In this document: piece by piece, positions 42,356 to 51,111 of the stretch | How positions within the stretch are numbered: the stretch's first letter is position 1 | How the letters are laid out: every line of letters begins with the position of its first letter | Assembly: GCA_913061095.1 (NCBI GenBank) | Contig: CAJXVM010000021.1 | Span: 1 to 64,000, forward strand | Reading direction: 5' to 3' | Length of the DNA stretch: 64,000 nucleotides | From: an uncultured Ignavibacteria bacterium | Lineage (GTDB): Bacteria > Bacteroidota > Ignavibacteria > SZUA-365 | Notes under the pieces: generated by a model | What the model saw: the letters and a program-made list of their open reading frames with translations, nothing else | What the model was told of the DNA's origin: nothing | Database searches by the model: none | Position numbers and translations under genes: made by a program

Positions 42356-44376
42356 GGCCTCCTTTCCGGATGTTCGAATATTGCGGATGAAAAAAGCTCT
42401 TCGATCGCGCGCGCCGGGAGCGCAGGCTCACAGTTCGGTGCCGCGCCGAGATACGAGGGAACGGGAGAAATCCCCCGCTGTTTGATCATGAGTCCGTTGA
42501 ACACGAACAGTTCCTTCCGTCTGTGCAGCTTGCATTCGGTCCATTCGCACAGCGGCGAGATGCGGAACCAAGAATCGAGCGTCTGTCCGCTTGTACCATA
42601 CAGGCCCGGGGGGAGTTCCCGCGGGATGACTGCATCAGGAAATGCATGACGCGCCGCACCGAGCAGCTGCGGTTCACCGTCGGCAACGACCGACAGCAGA
42701 GGAACCCGCAGGTAATTACGAAGGGTCTCCTGCCAGAGTACCATCACCCGCGGCAGCAGTAGCTCCCACTCTTCGAAGTACACGAATTCATTGAAGGACT
42801 GCAGTTCCGTCGAGAGATACTGTTCACGGATACGGCTTTCACGAAGCGATTCGTCTTTCTTGCTGACGAGGAAACGCAGGAAGTAGCGGAACTCCCGTCC
42901 GGCCGAGTCTTCCCGTATCACTGCCGCGGCGATTTCTGGCACCTGCGCTGCCCAGTCCTCCAGACCGGCCTGCAGCACGGAGGCGGAAAGCGGCTTCTCT
43001 CCCTTTGCCTCCATCGCCCTGCAGCCGAGGGCGAACTGCGGCAGCACACGCGCGGCGTGCAGCAGCCGTGTGTGTGCCAGGAACGGCTCATTGTCACGGA
43101 ACGCCCGGCGCAGCACTTCCGGCAGGGGGTTGCGGGCATCGGGGAATCCGCCCCGCACCCGCCGCTGGCGGAGCTGGAATCGAAGCCAGGTGGTCAGTGC
43201 GTTGGCGGGGATAAACAGCAGAGCGGCCGTCGCCATGAGATTATAGCTGATCTTGAGATCGAAATAGAAAAACGCGATCAGGGGAAGGAAGAAAACGATC
43301 ACCGCCTCGGTGAACAGCATCAGCGTAATGAGAATGGCCACGTGAAAGCGTCCCGGCGGCTTCGTGCGCAACACGCGGTACAGTGCGATGCTGATGTACG
43401 AGAACAGGAACACCAGCAGCCAGTCGCCCCACTTCGGGATGGGTTCGATGAAGCGATCCTGGAGCAGCATGTTGATCACATTCGCGTGGATGAACACGCC
43501 CGGCATGTCGGTGCCCTCGATCCCGACTTTCCTGCCCATGGGGGTCTTGTGCATGTCGCCGAGGTACACGAGCCCCCCCTCCCGCACAAATCCCATCAGC
43601 ACGATCTTGTCGTGGAACATGTCCTCGTAGAGGGGGTTGAACAGCACGTCATCGAGCGGGACGGACTGGATCTGGTCATATGTCGATGTGTAATAAATGA
43701 TCTGCTCTTCCGAGGGCTGACGCAGGATGCTGCGCACAAGCGTTGAATCGTAGAGCTGCAGGATTTTCACCGGGAAGCTCAGCCAGTGCTCACCCTCGAC
43801 TTCCGCATGGGGGAGGAAACGTCGCACGACGCCGTCGGGATCGGGCACGAGATTGACAAAGCCGAAATGGCTCGCGACGGCTCGGATCGGCGGCAGGATC
43901 TCGAAGGTGCGCGTGCGCTCTTCCGGATCAAAGCCGCTGGCGACCACCACGTTCGGCACATCGCGAATGGCAAGACGCAGATCCTCCACTTCCTGCAGGC
44001 GCTCCGGGGGGAAACGCTCGAGATGCAGCTCATCAAGAATGACATCGATCCCTATCACACGCGCCCCGAGGGCGTGCAACTTGTAAAGCGCGGCGGCGAT
44101 CTTTCCGTCTGGCGCCGGCGCGACTTCGCCGATATTCACGACCACGACGCGGCTGTCGAGAAACTCCATGTCGCGGACGGCGAAAATCGCGTCAAGGCTG
44201 ACGTCGGCGATGTTGAGAAAATCGATGCGGTCGAGGACGGGATTCAGGAAGGAAGTTTCGTCGGCTTCGGGAAGGCTGTCGGAGATGATGATCATCAGCT
44301 GCACCAGCGCCATGACCAGCAGTGAGGCCAGGAAAAATTCGAGGCGGAACAGATACTGGACGATACGCTTGCGCAT
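42352..44376 (-). CDS. CHASE2-domain membrane sensor with unrecognised C-terminal output
   Basis: 674 residues. Helix 1 (about 11-31), a periplasmic CHASE2 domain (about 40-330; VVVVNIGEVAPAPDGKI, GARVIGIDVILDEL, FHDKIVLMGFVREGG, PGVFIHANVINMLLQDRFI motifs), then three helices (about 338-425). CHASE2 proteins normally end in a nucleotide cyclase, histidine kinase or similar. Here the last 250 cytoplasmic residues match none of these: no GGDEF, cyclase or HisKA motif is visible. Pairing with the FecR-type gene by a 4-base overlap supports a two-protein signalling unit. The output is unknown. Confidence 0.85.
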   Translation of the reverse strand: MRKRIVQYLFRLEFFLASLLVMALVQLMIIISDSLPEADETSFLNPVLDRIDFLNIADVSLDAIFAVRDMEFLDSRVVVVNIGEVAPAPDGKIAAALYKLHALGARVIGIDVILDELHLERFPPERLQEVEDLRLAIRDVPNVVVASGFDPEERTRTFEILPPIRAVASHFGFVNLVPDPDGVVRRFLPHAEVEGEHWLSFPVKILQLYDSTLVRSILRQPSEEQIIYYTSTYDQIQSVPLDDVLFNPLYEDMFHDKIVLMGFVREGGLVYLGDMHKTPMGRKVGIEGTDMPGVFIHANVINMLLQDRFIEPIPKWGDWLLVFLFSYISIALYRVLRTKPPGRFHVAILITLMLFTEAVIVFFLPLIAFFYFDLKISYNLMATAALLFIPANALTTWLRFQLRQRRVRGGFPDARNPLPEVLRRAFRDNEPFLAHTRLLHAARVLPQFALGCRAMEAKGEKPLSASVLQAGLEDWAAQVPEIAAAVIREDSAGREFRYFLRFLVSKKDESLRESRIREQYLSTELQSFNEFVYFEEWELLLPRVMVLWQETLRNYLRVPLLSVVADGEPQLLGAARHAFPDAVIPRELPPGLYGTSGQTLDSWFRISPLCEWTECKLHRRKELFVFNGLMIKQRGISPVPSYLGAAPNCEPALPARAIEELFSSAIFEHPERRP

Positions 44377-44414
44377 CCTCGGATCGACGGTGATTCAACG
44401 GCGGAATTGAATCC

Positions 44415-44443
44415 AGTATAGAATATCCGGCCTGTAAATCCAA
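44415..44443 (-). promoter_or_regulatory. Promoter of the CHASE2-FecR unit
   Basis: Minus strand TTG, 20 bases, TATACTGG (sigma-70 like TATACT), 39 bases before the CHASE2 ATG. Confidence 0.6.
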
Positions 44444-44577
44444 GGAACGCGGGTGCGATGGCAGGCGGGGATTCCTGCAGACGCCGCTGCCGCCGGAGAG
44501 GAGTCCGGGGACACTGATTCGCGGGTGTGAACGGCGGCGTCGGCAGGCGCGCGTGAACGCGGCAGTGGCTGGGCTCT

Positions 44578-47500
44578 CTAGAAATCGTCCGTGAGATCGA
44601 AGCCGAAAAGCACTCCGAAATACCAGCGCCATTCCTTGCCGTATGTCACGGGAGTGAACTGGAAGGTGCGCGTGAATTCATCAAGGCCGTACGCGCCGCT
44701 GAAAAAGATGCGCGTCGGATACATCGAAAATGAGAAACTTTCCAGGCGCAGTTCGAATCCGATATCCTTCTTGAGACCGTCGGTCGTAAACTGGTCGGGA
44801 GCCATGACCGCATCGCCGATATCGAAGAATACGCCGCCGTAGAGCTTGTCGAAGAGAATGTGCCCGAGACGCAGATCCATGCTCGGGATGATCGGAAATC
44901 GGTAGGTCAGCTGCGCGCTTGCGAGTTCGTTGCCGCCCAGCGCGTAAAATGTATATCCCTGCATGCCCGTAATGCCGCCGGCGTAGAAGTTGAAAAACTC
45001 ATCGACCTCGTCACCGAGAATCGTCGCGCCGCGCAGACGCAGTGAGAGCGAGTGATTGAGCCAGGGCATACGGCTCGCCACCATCAAGTTGGCGTCGAAA
45101 CGGTGGAAATTGAAATCGGTGTACAACGGAACGAGCAGGCCGGTGCTGCGATCGATTTCATAGTCGCCGTTGGGATTGTAGTTGTTGAATTCGTAGTCGT
45201 AGTGCAGCGATGCGCGCAGTCCGACTGGATTGATCTCACGGTCGCGCGTCGGCACCATGTGGCGGTAACGCAGCGCAACGCTGAGATCATTGCCCACGAA
45301 ATAGAGGTTATCCGAAGCCGGCACGAGATTGTCCGTCGCAGGATTCCGGAACTGGTTGATGGTCGAGGTATAGCGGTTGTGCATGTACCCCACTTCGAGG
45401 CGCATGCGGTTGTTGAAAAGATTGTGCCCGAGCTTCGCGGAAAACGCCAGCAGATTGAAATCCACGTCCACCCCGACGGTGTCGTAGGAGATGCCAATGT
45501 CGGTGCTCGTGCCGCGCGTCACGTTGTACACTTCCAGCGAAAGGTCCGGATACAGTCCGAGACTGCTGAACAGCGGAAGATCGTCGCGGAACGTCACATT
45601 CAGGTACAGATCACGCTCGCCCTTGAGATTGATGGACGCACTCGCGAGAAATTCCACGCGGCTGAGCACGTCGCTGGAGTACATCATCACCCCCGGCTTG
45701 AGCAGGTCAAGGCCCGTGTTGTCGGGATTGAACTCATCGACACGAATAGTGGGAAAGTACATCATGCTCTGGAAGAGCCGCTCGTACACTGTGCTCTCGT
45801 ACTCCTCGGTTTCTGTGTCGTCGAAGGCGTTGAGCGCCTCCCAGTCCCAGTCTCCCGCCGAGGCGATCGGCGAGGTGTACATCTGCGAAGCCTGGTATGT
45901 ATGTCCCGCCACATCGAGCGCGCGGGCGTTCTTCATTCGCGCGATCTTGTATCCCCCGGCCGTGTAGGCCGCGTACAGCAGGTCGCCGTCAGCGGAGATA
46001 TCGGGCATGAACGCTCCGCCGGTGACGTTGGTCAGCGGCGGATCCTCCCCGCGCGAACCGAGCTCGTGACGGTAGATATTGAAAATCCCCGTGCGGTTGG
46101 AGGAATACACGATGGCATTTCCATCGGGCGTGTAGCGGGGATCGCGGTTGTCGAAGGACGGATGCGCGATGAGCAACTCGAAATCGGTGCCGTCAGGCCG
46201 CACGCGTGCGATGCGTCGCTGCAGCTTCGGTGAATAACCGAAGACGATCCACTCGCCGTCAGGCGACCAGCGCGGTGTGAAAACCACTTCTCCGTTTTCG
46301 AATGTCGTGACGTCGTGATAGCCGCTGCCGTCGGCGTTGATCACGGCGAGATTCACCGTGCCGTCTTTCGCGTGCACGAACGCAATGCGACTGCCGTCGG
46401 GAGAATAGGCGGGATTATATGCACGGCGGCCGTTTGTCACCCTGCGCTCTTCCTCCGCCTCCGTGTCATACTCGTACAGATCGTAGAAGAGATGGCCGTA
46501 GACACTGGGATCGTTGTACTTCGAGTACAGGATGCGCTTTCCGTCCGGGGACCACGAAATGGTCGACCGCACGCCGGGGACAATCATGCGCTCCTTACCG
46601 CTCCCGGTGTCCTGCACAAAAATCGCCGACTGGCCGAAGTAATCCGAGGTCTTGTTCGAGACATACGCGAACGCGCTGCGGTCGGGTGACCATGTGGGAT
46701 AGAAATTCCCGAATCCCACCTCGCCGACAAGATTGCCCCTGACCTCTTTCGCAAGCACAGGAGCGATGCGCAGTTCATACTCCTGTTTCAGATGTGTCGC
46801 CCATTCGTCGTAGACTTCCTTCCCGCTCTTTCCGAGCACGTCTTTGATCGCGGCGTCGATGGTGAACACAAAGGGATTGCTCATGGCGTGTGTGATCTCG
46901 CGCAGGGTCTCCTCTCCATAGGTATGGGCGATGTAGCGCGTGAGATTGTAGCCTGCGTTGTAAACGCTTTCGTTTCCGAGACTGGTCTTGCCGAAAGCGC
47001 TCATCTCACCCCAGGTCAGCATCGAGTCGGCGAGCACGTAGCTGCGCAGAATCATGTCGCGGTGCGCATCCCAGTGTTCGTACCCGAGGCGACCGCGCTG
47101 AAACTGCGCCGTGCCTTCTGCGAACCAGGGCGGCACGATCACGCCGGGGAAGGGGTAGGATACCAGCAGATTTGGGAAACCGTAGAGCACGTCGCGGCGC
47201 CGTTCCTTTTCGTAGCCGAACCACTGAAAGGTCAGCGCGGGGATGCGCCGCCCGAATTTCATTGCGGCCTGAATCTGAATGATGTGGGTGTACTCATGCG
47301 CGATGACATTGCGCAGCCAGTTGTGCGTACCGCGCAGTTCGAAGTCCAGCGGCGACGCCCAGATCTCGATCTTGTTGTTGTAGAAATACGCCGCGCCGTT
47401 GGAGTAGTCGGAAATATCCTTGATGATGAAGCTCACGCGCGTGTCGGGCTCGTGATTGTAAAGCGAGGTGATCGGACCGTAAATGTCCTCCGCGATTTTC

Positions 47501-47676
47501 GCGATCACGCGTGCCGTGCGATCTGCTCCTTCATGATAATGCACATAGAAGTGATCGGTGGTGATGGTGAACCAGTCCTTCTCCGGCGCCGAGTACATGT
47601 CGGGCTGCGCGCGGAGCGTGGATGCGGCAAGCGTCAGCAGTGCCGCGGTGAAGAGCATCGAGGAAAATATGCGCAT
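44578..47676 (-). CDS. Exported peptidase-MA-like / TolB-type beta-propeller / outer-membrane barrel protein
   Basis: 1032 residues with a signal peptide (about 1-24, LRAQ). Domain 1 (about 30-300) is an MA-clan gluzincin: HEYTH at 127-131 and a second-helix Glu in WFAEGTAQF (E187), with IIKDISDYSNGAAYF typical of the peptidase-MA-like group. Domain 2 (about 310-590) is a TolB-like propeller (TWSPDRSAFAYVSNK, SWSPDGKRILYSK, AYSPDGSRIAFV and similar). Domain 3 (about 640-1032) looks like an outer-membrane barrel related to BamA/Omp85 ends (LASAQLTYRFPI, GGVFFDIGDAV, ...FGVLFGFDLTDDF). Role unknown; likely a surface protease/receptor anchored in the outer membrane. Confidence 0.85.
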   Translation of the reverse strand: MRIFSSMLFTAALLTLAASTLRAQPDMYSAPEKDWFTITTDHFYVHYHEGADRTARVIAKIAEDIYGPITSLYNHEPDTRVSFIIKDISDYSNGAAYFYNNKIEIWASPLDFELRGTHNWLRNVIAHEYTHIIQIQAAMKFGRRIPALTFQWFGYEKERRRDVLYGFPNLLVSYPFPGVIVPPWFAEGTAQFQRGRLGYEHWDAHRDMILRSYVLADSMLTWGEMSAFGKTSLGNESVYNAGYNLTRYIAHTYGEETLREITHAMSNPFVFTIDAAIKDVLGKSGKEVYDEWATHLKQEYELRIAPVLAKEVRGNLVGEVGFGNFYPTWSPDRSAFAYVSNKTSDYFGQSAIFVQDTGSGKERMIVPGVRSTISWSPDGKRILYSKYNDPSVYGHLFYDLYEYDTEAEEERRVTNGRRAYNPAYSPDGSRIAFVHAKDGTVNLAVINADGSGYHDVTTFENGEVVFTPRWSPDGEWIVFGYSPKLQRRIARVRPDGTDFELLIAHPSFDNRDPRYTPDGNAIVYSSNRTGIFNIYRHELGSRGEDPPLTNVTGGAFMPDISADGDLLYAAYTAGGYKIARMKNARALDVAGHTYQASQMYTSPIASAGDWDWEALNAFDDTETEEYESTVYERLFQSMMYFPTIRVDEFNPDNTGLDLLKPGVMMYSSDVLSRVEFLASASINLKGERDLYLNVTFRDDLPLFSSLGLYPDLSLEVYNVTRGTSTDIGISYDTVGVDVDFNLLAFSAKLGHNLFNNRMRLEVGYMHNRYTSTINQFRNPATDNLVPASDNLYFVGNDLSVALRYRHMVPTRDREINPVGLRASLHYDYEFNNYNPNGDYEIDRSTGLLVPLYTDFNFHRFDANLMVASRMPWLNHSLSLRLRGATILGDEVDEFFNFYAGGITGMQGYTFYALGGNELASAQLTYRFPIIPSMDLRLGHILFDKLYGGVFFDIGDAVMAPDQFTTDGLKKDIGFELRLESFSFSMYPTRIFFSGAYGLDEFTRTFQFTPVTYGKEWRWYFGVLFGFDLTDDF

Positions 47677-47706
47677 GATTCCTGTGATCGTCGGTTGCCT
47701 GTTTGA

Positions 47707-47729
47707 GACGCAGGGTATCCCTGCGTCTG
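47707..47729. other. Perfect hairpin downstream of the M6-like gene's operon neighbour
   Basis: AGACGCAGGG / CCCTGCGTCT, 10-base stem with a 3-base loop, between the stop of the M6-like gene (47743) and the ATG at 47676. No T-run on either strand. Confidence 0.65.
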
Positions 47730-47742
47730 GAACGTGATATGC

Positions 47743-50700
47743 CTATTTCACGACGGCGATTTTAATGATTTTTTCGCCGGTCTTCCCTCCCGCCGTGACT
47801 TTCACTTTGGCGAGATAGACGTCGCTCTGAATGTCGAACACCTCCCACGGGATGTCCGTGTCCACGCCACCGGCGGCTTTGGCGTTGATCTCATCGACAC
47901 TGTCTCCGGCGAGATCATAGATCTTGATGGAGACATCGGCATCCTCAGCGACATAGACACGAATGTAGGTGACCTGTTCGCGTACCGGATTCGGCCAGTT
48001 GTAGCAGCGCTCGGTGGGGAAAAATTCCTCGCGGGGTGCCGCGGCCTTGAAGCTGCGTGTCACGGCGAGCGCATTGCGCTCGTCTGCGTCGCGTGAGCGC
48101 CAGAGCAGCTGTTCTTCATCGACGGGTGAACCGGTTTCGAAGAGGAACAGCTGTCCTCCGGGTGCGGCCGCGGCGAGCGCGAGCCGGTCATTCGCCGACG
48201 GAAGCAGCGAAATATCCGCATCGCGCGGGATGGCGATGGGGAATCCGTCGGCCTGCCGCGCGCCTGTGAGGAACTGCCAGACCCTGTCACGACCGACTCC
48301 AAAAACGGCGCTGCCGCCGGCGGACTCCAGGTCGGCGGAGAGTGTATACCGAATCGGCTGCCTGGCAGGATAGTGATCAACCATCGAGAGGGCGAAGTTC
48401 ACGGCGCGCAGCTGTGTGTCGTCACTGATCAGGGCATCCAGCCGTCCGTCGCCGTCCACATCGGCCGCGCCGGCATGATACCCGAAGCCCGGGGGAAACG
48501 ACCGGTCCCGAACAAAATCGAACGGAAGCGTTTCGGGATCATCCGGCCTGCTGGCAATGCCAAGGACAGCGGTCCTTGCACCCACGGCTTCACGCAAACC
48601 GTCACCATCGAAATCTCCTGCCGCAGCAGTCTGCTCGGGAAGAATGCCCGACTCTTCAAATGACCGCAGCGAAATATGCGGTTCCTGAACCGAACCGGTG
48701 CCGAGATCCACCAGCTGTGTCTGCATGAATCCGGTAAGCAGCGCCGTGTTTTCATCCATCTCAAGAATATGGTACGAATACAGGGCCAGACTCAGCTGGT
48801 CCTTGGTCCGTGGCGGGTGCGGAAGCGCGTAACGCGTGATATCGCCCGTCAGCACATAGGCCGTATCCGCATCGTCTCCCTCCACACGGAATACCAGTCT
48901 TCCGCCGATAACCGCGGGTGCGCCGAGCACGGCCTGCCCCTCCCCGTCGAAGACAAAACGATGCTGCACATCGAAGCTGCCGTCATTGTCCGCGTCCCGT
49001 GCGGCGATCACCCAGAGATCGGAGGGCGCGCGGAGCTTCGCTTCCGCCCGGGTCACGAATGCGATGTCGATGATACCGTCCGCATTCCAGTCGCCGATGG
49101 TCGGCGCGGAAACATGGCGCGCTCCGGGAACTTCAAAGACCAGCGGTCCCTGCGAAAGAAATGGCGTGCCGTCCTGCCGAAGGACGAATACCCGCACCGT
49201 GTCGGGCGCGTCGGAGGACAACACGCGCCAGACGGGATCAAGCCCGAAGGCTGTGACCATTTCATGGACGTCATCGCCGTCGAGATCGGCGGTACGCAGT
49301 GCGACACTGCGATGCGGGGCGAGCATGGCACCGAGATCCACCGGCCAGCCTGCGGCGGGAGCGATGGTGTTGTCGCCGAGCGCCACGTCGAGCGACATGA
49401 CGGGACCGGTGGCGGAGAAACCGTCCATGGTCACATGCGTGTATGCACCGTTGTTGGCACGGGTATTCGGGAAGGTGTACATCCCGAAGCTGTTCTCGTA
49501 CACCGGCGAAATGTTGTCGCGCCGCCAGTAATCCAGCGGCGAGCCGGTGCCGGTCTCGGTGCCGAACACCGTGGAGATGTCCACGCCGATATCCTGCGGT
49601 CCGCCTGCCTGTTCGAGATCCACGCCGCGCACGTGATCCCCGGTGTTGACGGTATTCGTCGCGCGATGCTCCGCGATGATATTCTCGTCGATATGCCAGA
49701 TGAGGATGCCGCCGTTGATGCGTGCTTCCCCGTCATCGACGATCACACGCCCGCCGGGCAGCGACCAGTCGATATCCTCCACGTCGATGATCACACCGCG
49801 GAGCTGTGAGACGTCGCCGTTCGAAAATCCCGTCGTGTCCTTGGGAAAACGCACCTGCTGCACGCTGCCCCCGGAGACGTAGGTGATGTTCTGTCCGTCG
49901 CCGCCGAGGTCACGCTGGCGGTTCTCCACCAGCCAGTATTCGTCGCCGGTGATCGGCACGCGCAGCATGTCGGCGGTACTGATCGAATCAGACGCGGTAA
50001 GCAGATAGTTGTTCTTTCCGGGCGCCACTTCGCGCGGAACGGTCCAGCCGAGGAACTGCTTCTCCCATGCGGATGGCTCCGGAGGACAGATCCCGCCGTA
50101 GGCGAAAATCCCTTCGCCGTCCATCAGACCGAAGCGGCCGATGCCCGTCTTCCCTGTCTCGGTGTCAAACAGGTCGGGCAGTCCGGCGTAGGTGCCGAAG
50201 CTTGCGGCGAGCAGACCGTTGATGGTCAGCTCGAGCAGTCCGGTGGATCCGTCGATCAGGGGGATTTCACGGTTGTTGGTCGTCGGAAGCACGGCGCAGT
50301 TCGTGATGCGCGCGCCGTCGGGCATTGCGATGCCGGCGAAATCCCCGCCGAGCAGGCGGCGAAAACTCTCCATGGTGAATGAGAGCGAGGGAATATCGAG
50401 CGGGGTAGGATTGAAACCCTGGATGCTCACCAGGTCCACATCACGGCCGCGGCCGGCGTGGAAGATGACAAACATGTCGTAGGATGCGAAATCCGTTTCG
50501 GGGAACTGGTCGCCCGCGAGTGTCCAGGCGTCCACTGCAAGCTGCGCCACGGGCGCTTCCGACTCATCGTCGCGAAAGCTGTAATCGCCGAGCGGGTTCG
50601 CAACCGTCACGATTCCATCGAGCACTTCACCGCGCAGGATGGTCCTGCGGCCGGACACCTTTCGCACGTAATTCTCGAGAAAGCGCACATGCTGCTGGAA

Positions 50701-50994
50701 ATAGCCGCGGTCGTGCGGCATGGGATCAAGGATTTCCGTGCCGTAGTCGTACTCGTAAATGGTGCCGAATTTTCCGTTGCCGCTGGTGCGCTCGTCTTCA
50801 TCCTCCTGGAACTCCACCATGACAGCCAGCATGCGGACCGTATCAGGCAGCGCGGCGATGCGGTCGGGCTGTACCGTTCGGTGGGGACTGAACGCATGAT
50901 TGAGTCGCAGCGCGGGGAGCTGTTGCTGCGCATGTGCGAAACCGCTGAGAAGGAGGAGAAGCAGGGCGGCGATCGTCCCGTGGAGTCGGAGCAT
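47743..50994 (-). CDS. Secreted M6-like protein with degenerate zinc site and T9SS tail
   Basis: 1083 residues from the ATG at 50994, followed by a signal peptide (about 1-22, GFAHAQ). The first 500 residues follow the M6/immune-inhibitor-A metalloprotease plan (VMVEFQEDED, FLENYVRKVSGRR, GLPDLFDTETGKTGIGRFGLMDG, SAWEKQFLGW). Where active members have HEFGHALGLPDLYD this one has ASFGTYAGLPDLFD: both zinc His and the catalytic Glu are gone. Then come repeats of FG-GAP/VCBS type (DLDGDDVHEMV, DWNADGIIDIAFV, DFDGDGLREAV, DVDGDGRLDALI) and a T9SS-type end (YNWPNPV, KIYDLAGD, EKIIKIAVVK). Probably a surface-exposed binding protein. porV lies just upstream. Confidence 0.88.
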   Translation of the reverse strand: MLRLHGTIAALLLLLLSGFAHAQQQLPALRLNHAFSPHRTVQPDRIAALPDTVRMLAVMVEFQEDEDERTSGNGKFGTIYEYDYGTEILDPMPHDRGYFQQHVRFLENYVRKVSGRRTILRGEVLDGIVTVANPLGDYSFRDDESEAPVAQLAVDAWTLAGDQFPETDFASYDMFVIFHAGRGRDVDLVSIQGFNPTPLDIPSLSFTMESFRRLLGGDFAGIAMPDGARITNCAVLPTTNNREIPLIDGSTGLLELTINGLLAASFGTYAGLPDLFDTETGKTGIGRFGLMDGEGIFAYGGICPPEPSAWEKQFLGWTVPREVAPGKNNYLLTASDSISTADMLRVPITGDEYWLVENRQRDLGGDGQNITYVSGGSVQQVRFPKDTTGFSNGDVSQLRGVIIDVEDIDWSLPGGRVIVDDGEARINGGILIWHIDENIIAEHRATNTVNTGDHVRGVDLEQAGGPQDIGVDISTVFGTETGTGSPLDYWRRDNISPVYENSFGMYTFPNTRANNGAYTHVTMDGFSATGPVMSLDVALGDNTIAPAAGWPVDLGAMLAPHRSVALRTADLDGDDVHEMVTAFGLDPVWRVLSSDAPDTVRVFVLRQDGTPFLSQGPLVFEVPGARHVSAPTIGDWNADGIIDIAFVTRAEAKLRAPSDLWVIAARDADNDGSFDVQHRFVFDGEGQAVLGAPAVIGGRLVFRVEGDDADTAYVLTGDITRYALPHPPRTKDQLSLALYSYHILEMDENTALLTGFMQTQLVDLGTGSVQEPHISLRSFEESGILPEQTAAAGDFDGDGLREAVGARTAVLGIASRPDDPETLPFDFVRDRSFPPGFGYHAGAADVDGDGRLDALISDDTQLRAVNFALSMVDHYPARQPIRYTLSADLESAGGSAVFGVGRDRVWQFLTGARQADGFPIAIPRDADISLLPSANDRLALAAAAPGGQLFLFETGSPVDEEQLLWRSRDADERNALAVTRSFKAAAPREEFFPTERCYNWPNPVREQVTYIRVYVAEDADVSIKIYDLAGDSVDEINAKAAGGVDTDIPWEVFDIQSDVYLAKVKVTAGGKTGEKIIKIAVVK

Positions 50995-51044
50995 TATGAA
51001 ATCCCTTGATGAATCACGCATGTCGCTGTGGCGGATGGTAAACG

Positions 51045-51071
51045 GCTCACCCTCTGAAGCAGAGGGTGAGC
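51045..51071. other. Perfect hairpin between porV and the M6-like gene
   Basis: 12-base arms GCTCACCCTCTG and CAGAGGGTGAGC with a 3-base loop, 41 bases after the porV stop in the direction of transcription. No T-run; could be an attenuator, a processing site or an mRNA-end hairpin. Confidence 0.7.
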
Positions 51072-51111
51072 GCGTTTCCGGATCGTTTGGCATACACTGG
51101 AGGAGACCCGA

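Noticed and set aside
45052-46233. 393-residue plus-strand open frame
   Set aside because: Antisense to the peptidase-MA/propeller/barrel gene, His/Val-rich shadow pattern, no start signal.
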